A DNA stretch of 64,000 bases from Aurantibacillus sp044229885 (lineage in GTDB: Bacteria > Bacteroidota > Bacteroidia > B-17B0 > Aurantibacillaceae), in contig JBGASD010000001.1 in NCBI GenBank assembly GCA_044229885.1, forward strand, positions 992,001 through 1,056,000, given 5' to 3'. Below the pieces are notes generated by a model, which was given only the letters and a program-made list of their open reading frames with translations, did not search any database and had not been told where the DNA came from. The translations under genes were made by a program, and so were the position numbers. Positions 1-8,797 of the stretch are shown here, one piece after another; the stretch's first letter is position 1, and each line of letters starts with the position of its first letter.

Positions 1-1273
1 TTTGAACATTTGGTATCATGCCAAATACACCAATAGAACCTGTGATGGTATTAGGTTGAGCAAAGATACGATCAGCAGCACAGCTGATATAATAACCACC
101 ACTTGCCGCTAAATTACCCATACTTACAATTACCGGCTTTGCTTTTTTCGCCAACACCACTTCTCTCCAAATCACATCACTGGCTAAAGCGCTACCACCG
201 GGTGAGTTAACACGTAATACAATTGCTTTTATCTTATCATCCAAACGTGCATCTTTTATAGTTTTTGCCAATGCATCGCTGCCAATTTCATCATCTCCAC
301 CGTTTCCACTGTTAATATTGCCGCTGGCGTAGATCACTGCTATCTTTTTTACATCTTTGCCCTCTGTTTTTTTATCTTTTGGATCATATTTATCAATATC
401 TACTAAATTTAATTTATCCTTTTCAGCAACGCCAACTTTCTTTTTTATTTCGGTTAAAACTTCATCTTCATAAACCGTTGCATCCACTAATTTTCCAACT
501 GCGTCTTCCGGAAATCTGATCTCTAAATTATTAGCCATTTTATTAAGATCTTCAACAGAAGTTTTTCTGTCTTTAGAAATATTTTCAAGCATGGTAGCCC
601 AAATACTATTTAAAAACGTTTCAGATTGAAGTCGGTTTGATGCACTCATTTTATCCAGCAAAAAAGGTTCCACAGCGCTTTTAAATTTACCGTGGCGAAA
701 TACCTGAACTTCTACACCTAATTTTTCAAAAGCATTTTTAAAGAACATGATGCTCATGCTTAAACCTTTCCAATCAAGGTCGCCTTGCGGGTTTAAGAAG
801 ACTTTATTGGCAACTGAAGCTAAATAATATTCTTTTTGGCCATAAAATTCGGCGTAACTATAAATGAATTTTCCTGATTTTTTAAAATCTTCCAAAGCAT
901 TTCTTAATTCCTGTGCTGTTGCAAAACCGGCTTCTAAATGCTTTGAGTATAAATAAATACCTTTTATTTTATCATCTGTTTTAGCCTTTTCGATCTTATT
1001 GATCAATACATTTAAACCATAAGCTCCTTCTGCTGTTAAGGGGCCAAGATCGCCAAATTCTTTTAAAGGATTTTCCTTCTCACGATCCAACATTTGCCCT
1101 TCAAGATCTAATTTTAAAACAGAATTGGTCTTTACTGTTGATACCTCATCTTCATCTTTTATATTTGATCCAAAACTGGCCTTTACTGCGCCAATGATCA
1201 TTACAATTGCTAAAACGGTTGCTATAATAATTCCTAAAACCGACCCTAAAAATGCTCCAAAAAACTGCTTCAT
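1..1273 (-). CDS. sppA: Signal peptide peptidase SppA (protease IV, long type), 3' end outside window
   Basis: Membrane-anchored serine protease that degrades cleaved signal peptides. The start is the ATG at 1271-1273; the gene runs off the left edge after about 424 residues. The N terminus (MKQFFGAFLGSVLG) is followed by a hydrophobic segment of about 20 residues that would anchor the protein in the inner membrane. The first half carries HGKFKSAVEPF, which matches the catalytic-lysine region of E. coli SppA. The second half carries RVNSPGGSALASD and then NLAASGGYYIS, the catalytic serine region. Two tandem S49 domains fit the 67 kDa type. It diverges from the folK fusion. The identification is firm; only the extreme C terminus is unseen. 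Confidence 0.95.
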   Translation of the reverse strand, partial: MKQFFGAFLGSVLGIIIATVLAIVMIIGAVKASFGSNIKDEDEVSTVKTNSVLKLDLEGQMLDREKENPLKEFGDLGPLTAEGAYGLNVLINKIEKAKTDDKIKGIYLYSKHLEAGFATAQELRNALEDFKKSGKFIYSYAEFYGQKEYYLASVANKVFLNPQGDLDWKGLSMSIMFFKNAFEKLGVEVQVFRHGKFKSAVEPFLLDKMSASNRLQSETFLNSIWATMLENISKDRKTSVEDLNKMANNLEIRFPEDAVGKLVDATVYEDEVLTEIKKKVGVAEKDKLNLVDIDKYDPKDKKTEGKDVKKIAVIYASGNINSGNGGDDEIGSDALAKTIKDARLDDKIKAIVLRVNSPGGSALASDVIWREVVLAKKAKPVIVSMGNLAASGGYYISCAADRIFAQPNTITGSIGVFGMIPNVQ

Positions 1274-1330
1274 GTTCTATTTCTTAATTTGTTTGTTCTG
1301 ATAACCGTTCAGGACCTAATTTGTTTAATT

Positions 1331-1363
1331 TTTAATGGTATACCTGAACGATACCTATATTTG
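1331..1363 (+). promoter_or_regulatory. Candidate Bacteroidota promoter for folK-dNK
   Basis: TATATTTG at 1356-1363 matches the Bacteroidota -7 consensus TAnnTTTG exactly. A weak -33 candidate, TTTA, lies at 1331-1334 (21-base spacer). It stands 50 bases before the ATG at 1414. Inferred by consensus only. Confidence 0.4.
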
Positions 1364-1413
1364 TATTTTTATTTAAAGATAGAGATAAACTAATTTTACC
1401 TGTAAAGAATATT

Positions 1414-2505
1414 ATGAATGTAGCTTTTTTATGTTTGGGCGGAAATATTGGTAACCGAATTGAGAACATGAATGCGGCAAAACAGACAATTAGCAGTATT
1501 TTAGGTAAGATCACAGCCCAATCGCACATCTACGAAACCGCTGCATGGGGAAGCCCATCAGAGAATAAGTACCTGAACCAGGTAATTAAAATTGAAACCA
1601 AACTAAGTGCTCAAAAATTACTGACCGCATGTTTAAACATTGAAAAAAAACTTGGCCGTAAAAGGGGTTCAACAAAAAATATAGACCGTACCATTGATAT
1701 TGATATTTTATTTTTTAACTCAGAAGTAATTTCGGCAAAAGATATTGAGATACCTCATCCCCGCCTGCATTTACGAAATTTTGTTTTAAAACCATTAAAT
1801 GATATTGCTCCTGACTTTATTCATCCGGTATTAAAAAAAACTGTAAGTATTTTGTTAAAAAACAGCAAAGATAAATTACCCGTTAAAAAATATACCAATA
1901 CGAGTACGCTAAAATATATTTGTATTGAAGGTAATATTGGATCCGGTAAAACCACACTGGCAAAGGTTTTGGCTAAAAGATCAAATGCTGTTTTTTTGCC
2001 TGAAGAGTTTGAAGACAATCCATTATTGCCTTTATTTTACGAAAACAAAAAATTGTTTGCATTTCCGTTGGAATACAGTTTTTTAGTTAGCAGATTCAAG
2101 CAATTGAACCACGCATTGAACAAAGAAAAAAAATTAATTGTAAGTGATTACAGCTTGTATAAATGTTTATGGTTTGCAAAAATCAATTTATCTAAAAAAG
2201 ATTTTACACTTTTTAAAAAACAATTTAAGTTAATAGCCGATCAGCTGCCCAAGCCCGATCTTATTATTTATTTAACTACAAGCACTAAAAATTTAAAACA
2301 AAATATAAAAAAGCGTGGCAGAAAGTATGAACAAAACATTTCTGAAACATATTTAAATTCTATTAGCAAGCAGTACGATAAGGGCTTTGCAAAAATAAAT
2401 GATGTAAAGACCCTTAATATAACCGTTAATGCTTACCATCAAAGGCTTGAGGCGGCTTCTGTAAACACAATTAATAACTTTATAAAAGAAAATTTTGGCC
2501 AATAA
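1414..2505 (+). CDS. folK: Fused HPPK (FolK) - deoxynucleoside kinase
   Basis: Bifunctional protein of 363 residues. Residues 1-150 are 6-hydroxymethyl-7,8-dihydropterin pyrophosphokinase: it opens with LCLGGNIGNR and carries DRTIDIDILFF and IPHPRLHLR, the signature and substrate/Mg-binding motifs of FolK in folate synthesis. A linker of about 15 residues leads to a deoxynucleoside kinase domain (about 167-363) with P-loop GNIGSGKTT, an EEFEDNPLL segment and a lid-like KKRGRKYEQ. This would phosphorylate deoxynucleosides for salvage. The two enzymes are usually about 130-160 and 200 residues, so both look complete. The reading frame is continuous with no internal break. The domain calls are firm; the deoxynucleoside preference is not readable. 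Confidence 0.92.
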   Translation: MNVAFLCLGGNIGNRIENMNAAKQTISSILGKITAQSHIYETAAWGSPSENKYLNQVIKIETKLSAQKLLTACLNIEKKLGRKRGSTKNIDRTIDIDILFFNSEVISAKDIEIPHPRLHLRNFVLKPLNDIAPDFIHPVLKKTVSILLKNSKDKLPVKKYTNTSTLKYICIEGNIGSGKTTLAKVLAKRSNAVFLPEEFEDNPLLPLFYENKKLFAFPLEYSFLVSRFKQLNHALNKEKKLIVSDYSLYKCLWFAKINLSKKDFTLFKKQFKLIADQLPKPDLIIYLTTSTKNLKQNIKKRGRKYEQNISETYLNSISKQYDKGFAKINDVKTLNITVNAYHQRLEAASVNTINNFIKENFGQ

Positions 2506-2539
2506 GCTCAAAAAAATTACATTTAGTTAATATTTATAA

Positions 2540-4441
2540 ATGAAGCATTCCCTCATTTTTTTGATCATCATGTGTTATTCTGTTTTTTTAAACGGTCAAA
2601 TAACTATTATTGGTCATTCAGAATTTAACACAACACCTTTAATAAATACCACTATTGTAATAAAGCATGACGACATTATAAAAGAAACGATCGATACAAA
2701 AACAAAATCTGATTTCACTTTAAAGTTGACATTCGATAAAAATTACCGGATATATTTTAGCAATCCAAAATATCAAACGATGTTTTTGGAAATAAAAGCA
2801 GACGATATCCCAAAAGAAAAGCAAGACATTAACATGGTGCATGAACTTAACGTTCCATTTGTTTTGAAAACAGATGAGGATATCGATACCAATGCATTTA
2901 AAAAACCCTTTTGCAAGATCTTCTTTGATGGCAGATCTAAAATGATATCTGATACAGCATATACAAATAAATTCAATAAAAGCACTTTAAAGCCTATAGT
3001 ACAACCTGTCGAAAATAATATCACCAACCAAAACGTTGAAATTCCTGTTTTGCTTGCCGGGCGCATTTGCTTGAATAAGAATACAAAATTACCTGTTGTA
3101 AACCAATTTATTTCTTTACTCGATAAAAATGGTAAGATCTTAAAAACCACTGCCACCAATCGTTTTGGTGCGTTCGCATTTACAGGTGTTAAAGCATCTG
3201 AAGTTTACAAGATCAAATTAAACACCAAAGATGCAGAATCTTCGCCGGCAAAATTTACCTTATTCAATTCCAATAAAGTAGTGGTTTCAGATGCGAAACC
3301 TGCAAGTGGTGGTTGTGAATGGCTCTTAAAGCCCGAAGAATTAAAGAACATGGTCAATAATCAATACACCTCTAACATTGGTGGTAAACTGGTTTTAACT
3401 TCAGGTCAACAAAAAAAATTCTTCTCTAACAGAACCATCTATTTATGCAATAAACACAACACTATTATTAAAAAAACAACTTCAAATGTTTTAGGTGCTT
3501 TTGTTTTTGAAGATGTTAGACCTGATGATACCTATTTTATTGGCGTTGATACAAAAGAAGTTGGTAATGGTGAAAAGCTTGATTTTTTAAATAAAGATGA
3601 TAATTATGTGAAGTTCTTTGATACCATTGCCGGTACGAGAAGGTCTTTAAAAATAAATACAAATTATAATGAACTATACAATTCCATATCCATTAGCGAT
3701 GATGAAATGAAAATGAATGTAAATGCTAAACTCTATGGAGATCAAAATAACAAACCGCTTGAAAAAATAAAGATCATTTTATTAAATGAGAATTATTTAG
3801 TGATAGATAGTGTATTAACAGACGATCTGGGTGCTTTTAAATTTAAATACCTACCATTCTTAAAACGCTTTTATTTAAGTGCCAATAATTCGGACAATGC
3901 TTTAGATGCTTTTAAAAATATTTTAGTTTATACATTGGATGATAAACTGGTAAAAGTAATTACGAACGAAAAAGGTAAACGCTTTTTGTATAAACCTATA
4001 GATGCAGAAATAAATAAAATTAAAGAAATAGAGCTGGATGACCCATGGTTAGACCTAATGAACAACAACAAATCAAAAAAGAACAGCAACACTATTATTG
4101 AGAATATTTTATTTGAGACCAATAAGACCGAACTTTTACCACAAGCCAAAGAAGTTTTAAGTAAAGTAATTTTAGTACTCAATACAAACAAGACCATTAA
4201 ACTAGAAATAAGCGCACATACCGATAGTAAAGGTACTGATGCAGATAATTTAAAACTTAGTCAATTAAGGGCAAAAACAGCCCTGCTATATATGACAGAT
4301 GCCGGTATTGATGCAGATAGAATCATTTCTATTGGCTATGGTGAAGGTAAATTATTAAATAAATGTAAAGACAATGTACCTTGCAGTGAAATAGAACATG
4401 CCCAAAACCGACGCATAGAATTTAAAATATTAGAAAATTAA
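2540..4441 (+). CDS. OmpA family protein with carboxypeptidase-like regulatory repeats
   Basis: A 633-residue exported protein. Residues 1-19 form a signal peptide ending near FLNGQ. The middle contains about three repeats of a beta-sandwich type, each ending in a variant of LGAFxFxxV/L (NRFGAFAFTGV, NVLGAFVFEDV, DDLGAFKFKYL), as in carboxypeptidase-regulatory-like folds. The last 120 residues are an OmpA C-terminal domain: ILFETNKTELLPQA, then SAHTDSKGTDADNLKLSQLRA and NRRIEFKIL, which bind peptidoglycan. The protein probably sits in the outer membrane or periplasm and tethers to the wall. gldC follows after 8 bases, so they are likely co-transcribed. Family is firm; exact role unknown. Confidence 0.85.
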   Translation: MKHSLIFLIIMCYSVFLNGQITIIGHSEFNTTPLINTTIVIKHDDIIKETIDTKTKSDFTLKLTFDKNYRIYFSNPKYQTMFLEIKADDIPKEKQDINMVHELNVPFVLKTDEDIDTNAFKKPFCKIFFDGRSKMISDTAYTNKFNKSTLKPIVQPVENNITNQNVEIPVLLAGRICLNKNTKLPVVNQFISLLDKNGKILKTTATNRFGAFAFTGVKASEVYKIKLNTKDAESSPAKFTLFNSNKVVVSDAKPASGGCEWLLKPEELKNMVNNQYTSNIGGKLVLTSGQQKKFFSNRTIYLCNKHNTIIKKTTSNVLGAFVFEDVRPDDTYFIGVDTKEVGNGEKLDFLNKDDNYVKFFDTIAGTRRSLKINTNYNELYNSISISDDEMKMNVNAKLYGDQNNKPLEKIKIILLNENYLVIDSVLTDDLGAFKFKYLPFLKRFYLSANNSDNALDAFKNILVYTLDDKLVKVITNEKGKRFLYKPIDAEINKIKEIELDDPWLDLMNNNKSKKNSNTIIENILFETNKTELLPQAKEVLSKVILVLNTNKTIKLEISAHTDSKGTDADNLKLSQLRAKTALLYMTDAGIDADRIISIGYGEGKLLNKCKDNVPCSEIEHAQNRRIEFKILEN

Positions 4442-4449
4442 TAAATAGC

Positions 4450-4773
4450 ATGAAGACCTCAGAAATAAAATTTAAAGTAACAGTTGACGAAAATAATTTA
4501 CCAATTAAAATTGATTGGGATGCGCCGGATTCTGGCGAAAAAAGCACTTGTAAAAGTGTAATGATAGCCTTGTGGGACGAAAAAGAAAACAACACTTTGC
4601 GCATTGATCTTTGGACAAAAGAAATGATGGTGGATGAAATGAAAAAATTTTATCATCAAAATGTGATGACCTTAACAGATACTTATTTGCGCGCCACCGG
4701 TGATACAAAAACTGCTGATAGTGTAAAAGCTATTTTTAACCAGGTTGGAAAAGATATTGGGGTGCTGAAATAA
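4450..4773 (+). CDS. gldC: Gliding motility protein GldC
   Basis: A 107-residue soluble protein with no signal peptide, of the GldC family known from Flavobacterium gliding. Recognised by the opening KTSEIKFKVTVDEN, the IDWDAPDSG segment, and LRIDLWTKEMMVDEMKKFY. GldC is reported as an accessory gliding protein and is also found in non-gliding Bacteroidota. It follows the OmpA gene by 8 bases. Its stop codon (4771-4773) directly abuts the stop of rsmD on the other strand with no spacer, so there is no room for a conventional terminator between them. Confidence 0.9.
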   Translation: MKTSEIKFKVTVDENNLPIKIDWDAPDSGEKSTCKSVMIALWDEKENNTLRIDLWTKEMMVDEMKKFYHQNVMTLTDTYLRATGDTKTADSVKAIFNQVGKDIGVLK

Positions 4774-5304
4774 CTAAGCACCAAAAAAACTAAAGTTCAC
4801 ATTACCGTAACTTCTCTTTTGAACAAAACCTTGCAGCGTTTCCAGATTAGTACGCGGACCATGCTCTATAATTAAAATTCCATTTTTGTTTAATAATTGT
4901 TTTTCAATTATCAATTGATGAATAGTTGGAATATTTTCCAGATCGTAAGGAGGATCTGCAAAGATCAGGTCAAATTTTTGATTGCAATTTTTTAAAAATT
5001 CAAATACATCACTTTTTATCGTATCTATTTCTAATTTCAATTCTTTTGCAGTACCCTTTAAAAAACCAACGCATTTAAAATTTTTATCAACTGCTAAAAT
5101 ATCTTTGCTGCCGCGGGATGCAAACTCCAAAGAAATATGCCCAGTACCACTAAAAAGATCCAATACTTTTGTTTCATCGTAATTGATCTTATTATTCAAC
5201 ATATTAAACAAACCTTCTTTTGCAAAATCGGTTGTAGGCCTTACAGGCAAGCCATTGGGCACCTTAATAACCCTGCCTTTGTGTGTTCCGTTTATGATAC
5301 GCAC
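4774..5304 (-). CDS. rsmD: 16S rRNA (guanine966-N2)-methyltransferase RsmD
   Basis: SAM-dependent methyltransferase of 176 residues that modifies G966 of 16S rRNA. Visible motifs: RIINGTHKGR at the N terminus, VRPTTDFAKEGLFNML, the SAM-binding VLDLFSGTGHISLEFASRG, and the catalytic FADPPYDL. Length is normal. The start codon is GTG (complement of 5302-5304): it overlaps the last 13 bases of the upstream DUF3822 gene, so translation is probably coupled. The pairing of a DUF3822 gene with rsmD is typical for Bacteroidota. Confidence 0.95.
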   Translation of the reverse strand: MRIINGTHKGRVIKVPNGLPVRPTTDFAKEGLFNMLNNKINYDETKVLDLFSGTGHISLEFASRGSKDILAVDKNFKCVGFLKGTAKELKLEIDTIKSDVFEFLKNCNQKFDLIFADPPYDLENIPTIHQLIIEKQLLNKNGILIIEHGPRTNLETLQGFVQKRSYGNVNFSFFGA

Positions 5305-6149
5305 AGGTGTTGATTTAGTAAAGTAAAATAATAATGTTTAGGCAGTGTTTGTAATTCACTTTCTAATTTTATGTCCGGGTTATGTACTACAAAATTCACC
5401 TGCTTAATATACTTTTTAATGCTTAAAATTAAACCATCATCGGTTGCTAGTTGTCCACTTATAACAAGTTTAGTTTGTAATGGATTTAAATTGAATTGCT
5501 CCATCATAAACAACAGGTAATACAAAATATCTTCATTATTCTCATAATTAAATACGTTGTAAAAAAGCAGGTCGTTCTTTTCTTTCGCTGCAATTTCAAT
5601 TAAACCATCATTTACAGTTAAAAATAAATTAGCATTTACAAGTGAGTGGTTGCTAAAAAATAGTTCGTTATTAATGGCACCGGCATGTTTAATAACAGCG
5701 TGTGAAAATATTTTTTCAAGAGCCTGTGTCAGTTCCTGCTCAAACGCATAACAAAATTTTACGTTCTTTATTGAATGTGTTACAGGGTTCTTAACATCAG
5801 TAATGCCTGAAGAAAAAGAAAGAAATTCTTTAAGGTCAGCGGAATTTGAATAAGCCTCAGGAACAATTGTAAAATCTTTATTTAAAATTGAAACAATTAC
5901 TTTTTCAAATTTTTTTCGCGCTAACTGATAATTATTTAACAAAAAAACGATCTTTTCACCAAACCCTTGAGCAGAGCCTGGCGTATTGTTTATTGTAACG
6001 TGACCAACTTGTATAAGATCTTTAAAATTATTTGACGAAACAGCAAACATGAAAGAATTTTGACTTATAAAAAGAGATAAAGATGTTGCATTGCCTGCAA
6101 CAGCCTTATTTATTAATACCTGTTTTTCTTTATAATATTCGCCCAACAT
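5292..6149 (-). CDS. DUF3822 family protein
   Basis: A 285-residue cytoplasmic protein with no signal peptide or membrane segment, of the uncharacterised DUF3822 family. The fold is thought to resemble an actin/ASKHA-like ATPase, but I see no clear catalytic motif and do not assign an activity. It lies directly upstream of rsmD and overlaps it by 13 bases, a conserved arrangement in this phylum that suggests a link with ribosome modification or simple co-expression. A promoter-like TAGATTTG sits only about 8 bases before the start codon. Confidence 0.8.
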   Translation of the reverse strand: MLGEYYKEKQVLINKAVAGNATSLSLFISQNSFMFAVSSNNFKDLIQVGHVTINNTPGSAQGFGEKIVFLLNNYQLARKKFEKVIVSILNKDFTIVPEAYSNSADLKEFLSFSSGITDVKNPVTHSIKNVKFCYAFEQELTQALEKIFSHAVIKHAGAINNELFFSNHSLVNANLFLTVNDGLIEIAAKEKNDLLFYNVFNYENNEDILYYLLFMMEQFNLNPLQTKLVISGQLATDDGLILSIKKYIKQVNFVVHNPDIKLESELQTLPKHYYFTLLNQHLCVS

Positions 6150-6156
6150 CAGGTAA

Positions 6157-6164
6157 CAAATCTA
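6157..6164 (-). promoter_or_regulatory. Candidate -7 element for DUF3822-rsmD
   Basis: On the minus strand 6164-6157 reads TAGATTTG, an exact TAnnTTTG match. The start codon begins at 6149, so transcription would start at or next to it, giving a leaderless or nearly leaderless message. No clear -33 TTTG is present. Confidence 0.35.
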
Positions 6165-6256
6165 AGGTATTCTTAAAAATAAAAAACTTTTTTTTTAAAC
6201 CCATTAAACCTTTTACTTTTTTTACCATCATAGATTAAAATACTAAAACTAAAAAC

Positions 6257-7192
6257 ATGAAAACTTCAAAAATTTATTTCGGCGTGATTGTAACCATGAT
6301 ATCTGCTTCGCTGGTATTTACATCTTGTCGTAAAAGAGATAAAAAGACAGATGAAGAGCCTGATACAGAGCAAACAACAGCAACGGACAATAACCTGGCA
6401 GAAACTACTTCAAGCGACATTGAATCAATGGGCAGCCAGGTTGGTGAAAACGGCACATTATCTACTTACAGAGCTAATGGGTCTTTATCGGGAAATGAGA
6501 TCCTTTCAATAGCCCCTTGTGCTACTATTAGTGGTATTGGTACGGGAACGGTTACTGTAGATTTTGGCACAACAGGCTGCATGGGCACTGATGGTAGGGT
6601 GCGTACAGGTAAACTATTCTTTGATTTTTCTGCTTCTAGTCCAACTACCGCTATTTATTACCGCAACCCGGGCTTTAAAATGATCGTAACCGCACAAAAT
6701 TATGTGGTAGATGGCAATCAGGTAACTATTAACAACAAAACAATTACTAACACTACTCCCGCCGGTGCTCCGGTTGGAACAAACCTAACCTGGGCTGTGT
6801 CTGCAAATATTTCTATTGTTAAACCAAATAATGGTGGCACTGTTGCATGGAACTGCAACCGCACTAAAGAGCTTATCAATACAAGCGATCCGCTTTGTTA
6901 TACAGGGCAAACAAATCCTATTAACTGGACAAAAGCTAAAATAAAAATAAACGGTTCGGCTGCGGGTACAAATGCCAAAAATGAGACCTTTACAGCAACA
7001 GCATCAAATCTTGTAAGAGATTTTACCTGTGCACCTGATGTGGCTCATCCGCACCGTCACCCCTTTGTAAGTGGTACCATTGCTTATACACCCGGCACAC
7101 GTCCTACACGGTTAATTGATTTTGGAAGCGGATCCTGTGATCTTGTAGGTACGATCACCATCAACAGTCAAACTTTCTCTTTTAATTTCTAA
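6257..7192 (+). CDS. Hypothetical lipoprotein
   Basis: A 311-residue lipoprotein of unknown function. The signal peptide ends in the lipobox VFTSC (Cys at residue 23), followed by charged RKRDKK and an acidic, Thr-rich linker. The mature part is rich in Gly, Thr and Asn and in predicted beta structure, with scattered cysteines (for example APCATIS, TGCMGTD, FTCAPD, GSCDL) that could form disulfides. No enzyme motif is visible. The gene stands alone, with a strong terminator 19 bases after its stop. Confidence 0.75.
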   Translation: MKTSKIYFGVIVTMISASLVFTSCRKRDKKTDEEPDTEQTTATDNNLAETTSSDIESMGSQVGENGTLSTYRANGSLSGNEILSIAPCATISGIGTGTVTVDFGTTGCMGTDGRVRTGKLFFDFSASSPTTAIYYRNPGFKMIVTAQNYVVDGNQVTINNKTITNTTPAGAPVGTNLTWAVSANISIVKPNNGGTVAWNCNRTKELINTSDPLCYTGQTNPINWTKAKIKINGSAAGTNAKNETFTATASNLVRDFTCAPDVAHPHRHPFVSGTIAYTPGTRPTRLIDFGSGSCDLVGTITINSQTFSFNF

Positions 7193-7210
7193 TAAACTCA
7201 TAACATTTTA

Positions 7211-7241
7211 AAAGCCACCGATAACACGGTGGCTTTTTTAT
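7211..7241 (+). terminator. Rho-independent terminator after the lipoprotein gene
   Basis: Perfect 10-bp stem, AAAGCCACCG (7211-7220) with CGGTGGCTTT (7227-7236), a 6-base loop and a run of T. Confidence 0.85.
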
Positions 7242-7277
7242 TTAAATTTATAAGGTTCGTAAATTTAAATTCCTAAA

Positions 7278-8702
7278 ATGTCCAAACTTATCCTGCTTCA
7301 AGATTTTGAAAAAATAGTTTCGGGATATTTACCGTTTATTGCAAACGAAGATCAAAATGCTGCCATTAAAAAGATCTCTGAATTTATTTTTAATCCCGAT
7401 GAACGGGGTGTATTTATTTTAAGAGGCTATGCTGGAACAGGTAAAACAAATCTTATTTCGGCATTTACAAAAGCTTTACCCACTATAAAATGGCGAAGTG
7501 TTCTGCTAGCTCCAACAGGCCGCGCAGCAAAGGTTTTAAGTATGTACTCACAAAAATCCGCGCAAACCATTCATAAAAAAATATTCAGAAAACAAGTTGG
7601 CGCAGATGGTTCTTTTTATTTTTCGCTGGCTGAAAATTTACATAAAAACACTTTATTCATTGTGGATGAAGCTTCCATGATCAGCGCAGATTCAGGCGGA
7701 GAGAGTTTATTGAACAGCTTGCTTGAAAATTTATTTGAATACATTTACAGTGGTGATAACTGCAAATTGATACTTATTGGAGATACTGCACAATTACCCC
7801 CTGTTGGCAGCAATGAAAGCCCGGCATTGAACGAAAATTATTTAAAACAGGCTTTTCACTTAAATATTAAGTTTTTTGAATTAAAAGAAGTTGCAAGGCA
7901 ACGTTTAGAGAGTGGTATATTGTTTAATGCAACCAACATAAGAAATAATATTGGCAATAATATTTTTGAGTTTCCTAAATTCATTTGCGGAAAAGATTTT
8001 ATTAATTTACCCGGCGATGAGTTGGAAGATCAGATAAATTCAGCTATTTCGAAGTATGGTGAAGAAAATGTGGTGATCATTACACGTAGTAATAAACGTG
8101 CTAACCTTTTCAATCAAAGTTTCAGAAACAGAATAAAATTGTACGAAGAAGATCTTTGTGCGGGCGATAAAATTATGATCGTAAAAAATAATTATTTCTG
8201 GTTGCCCGAAAACAATGGCGAAGCGGGCTTTATTGCCAATGGCGATATGGTTGAAATTACGCGGATTGTAAAACGAGAAAATTTATATGGCCTTGATTTT
8301 TGTGAATGTCAGGTAAGATTTATTGATTACCCAAACCTTGCAGAATTACAGGTTAAAATAATTACCAATTCACTTTTTTCAGACAATCCCGCATTAACAC
8401 AAGAAGAACAAAAACATTTATTTGAAGCTGTGATGGCCGATGTAAGCCATGAGCCGGCCAAAGGTGTACGCATGGCCTATTTAAAAAATAGTCCTTACTA
8501 CAATGCTTTACAGGTAAAATTCAGCTACGCAATTACCTGTCACAAATCGCAGGGGGGGCAGTGGCCGGTGGTTTTCATAGATCAAGGTTATTTAAAGGAA
8601 GAGAATATTGATGAAGGCTTTTTGCGCTGGCTTTATACTGCTATTACACGAGCAACTGAAAAAGTGTATTTGATCAATTTTAACGCACTGTTTTTTAATT
8701 AG
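7278..8702 (+). CDS. RecD-like ATP-dependent helicase (AAA/UvrD-type superfamily 1)
   Basis: A 474-residue superfamily 1B helicase. Walker A is RGYAGTGKTN near residue 50, followed by APTGRAAKVLS (motif Ia), IVDEASMI (Walker B, motif II), IGDTAQLPPVG (motif III) and the C-terminal YAITCHKSQGGQWPVVFID plus WLYTAITRA (motifs V and VI). This set is characteristic of RecD/RecD2-type exonuclease V helicases, but the protein is short and lacks the N-terminal HhH region of RecD2, as is common for the Bacteroidota version. It probably acts in DNA repair or recombination. No RecB or RecC partner is in the window. Confidence 0.88.
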   Translation: MSKLILLQDFEKIVSGYLPFIANEDQNAAIKKISEFIFNPDERGVFILRGYAGTGKTNLISAFTKALPTIKWRSVLLAPTGRAAKVLSMYSQKSAQTIHKKIFRKQVGADGSFYFSLAENLHKNTLFIVDEASMISADSGGESLLNSLLENLFEYIYSGDNCKLILIGDTAQLPPVGSNESPALNENYLKQAFHLNIKFFELKEVARQRLESGILFNATNIRNNIGNNIFEFPKFICGKDFINLPGDELEDQINSAISKYGEENVVIITRSNKRANLFNQSFRNRIKLYEEDLCAGDKIMIVKNNYFWLPENNGEAGFIANGDMVEITRIVKRENLYGLDFCECQVRFIDYPNLAELQVKIITNSLFSDNPALTQEEQKHLFEAVMADVSHEPAKGVRMAYLKNSPYYNALQVKFSYAITCHKSQGGQWPVVFIDQGYLKEENIDEGFLRWLYTAITRATEKVYLINFNALFFN

Positions 8703-8797
8703 TTACAATAAGCTTAACAATGCCTTTTTAAAAATATATCCCTAATTTTATGGGGTTTCGCGTTTTTTTTCCTATTTTTATTCGATTAAAACCTTAA

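Noticed and set aside
4505..4708. Minus-strand ORF opposite gldC
   Set aside because: Shadow of a firmly identified gene; the protein has no recognisable pattern.
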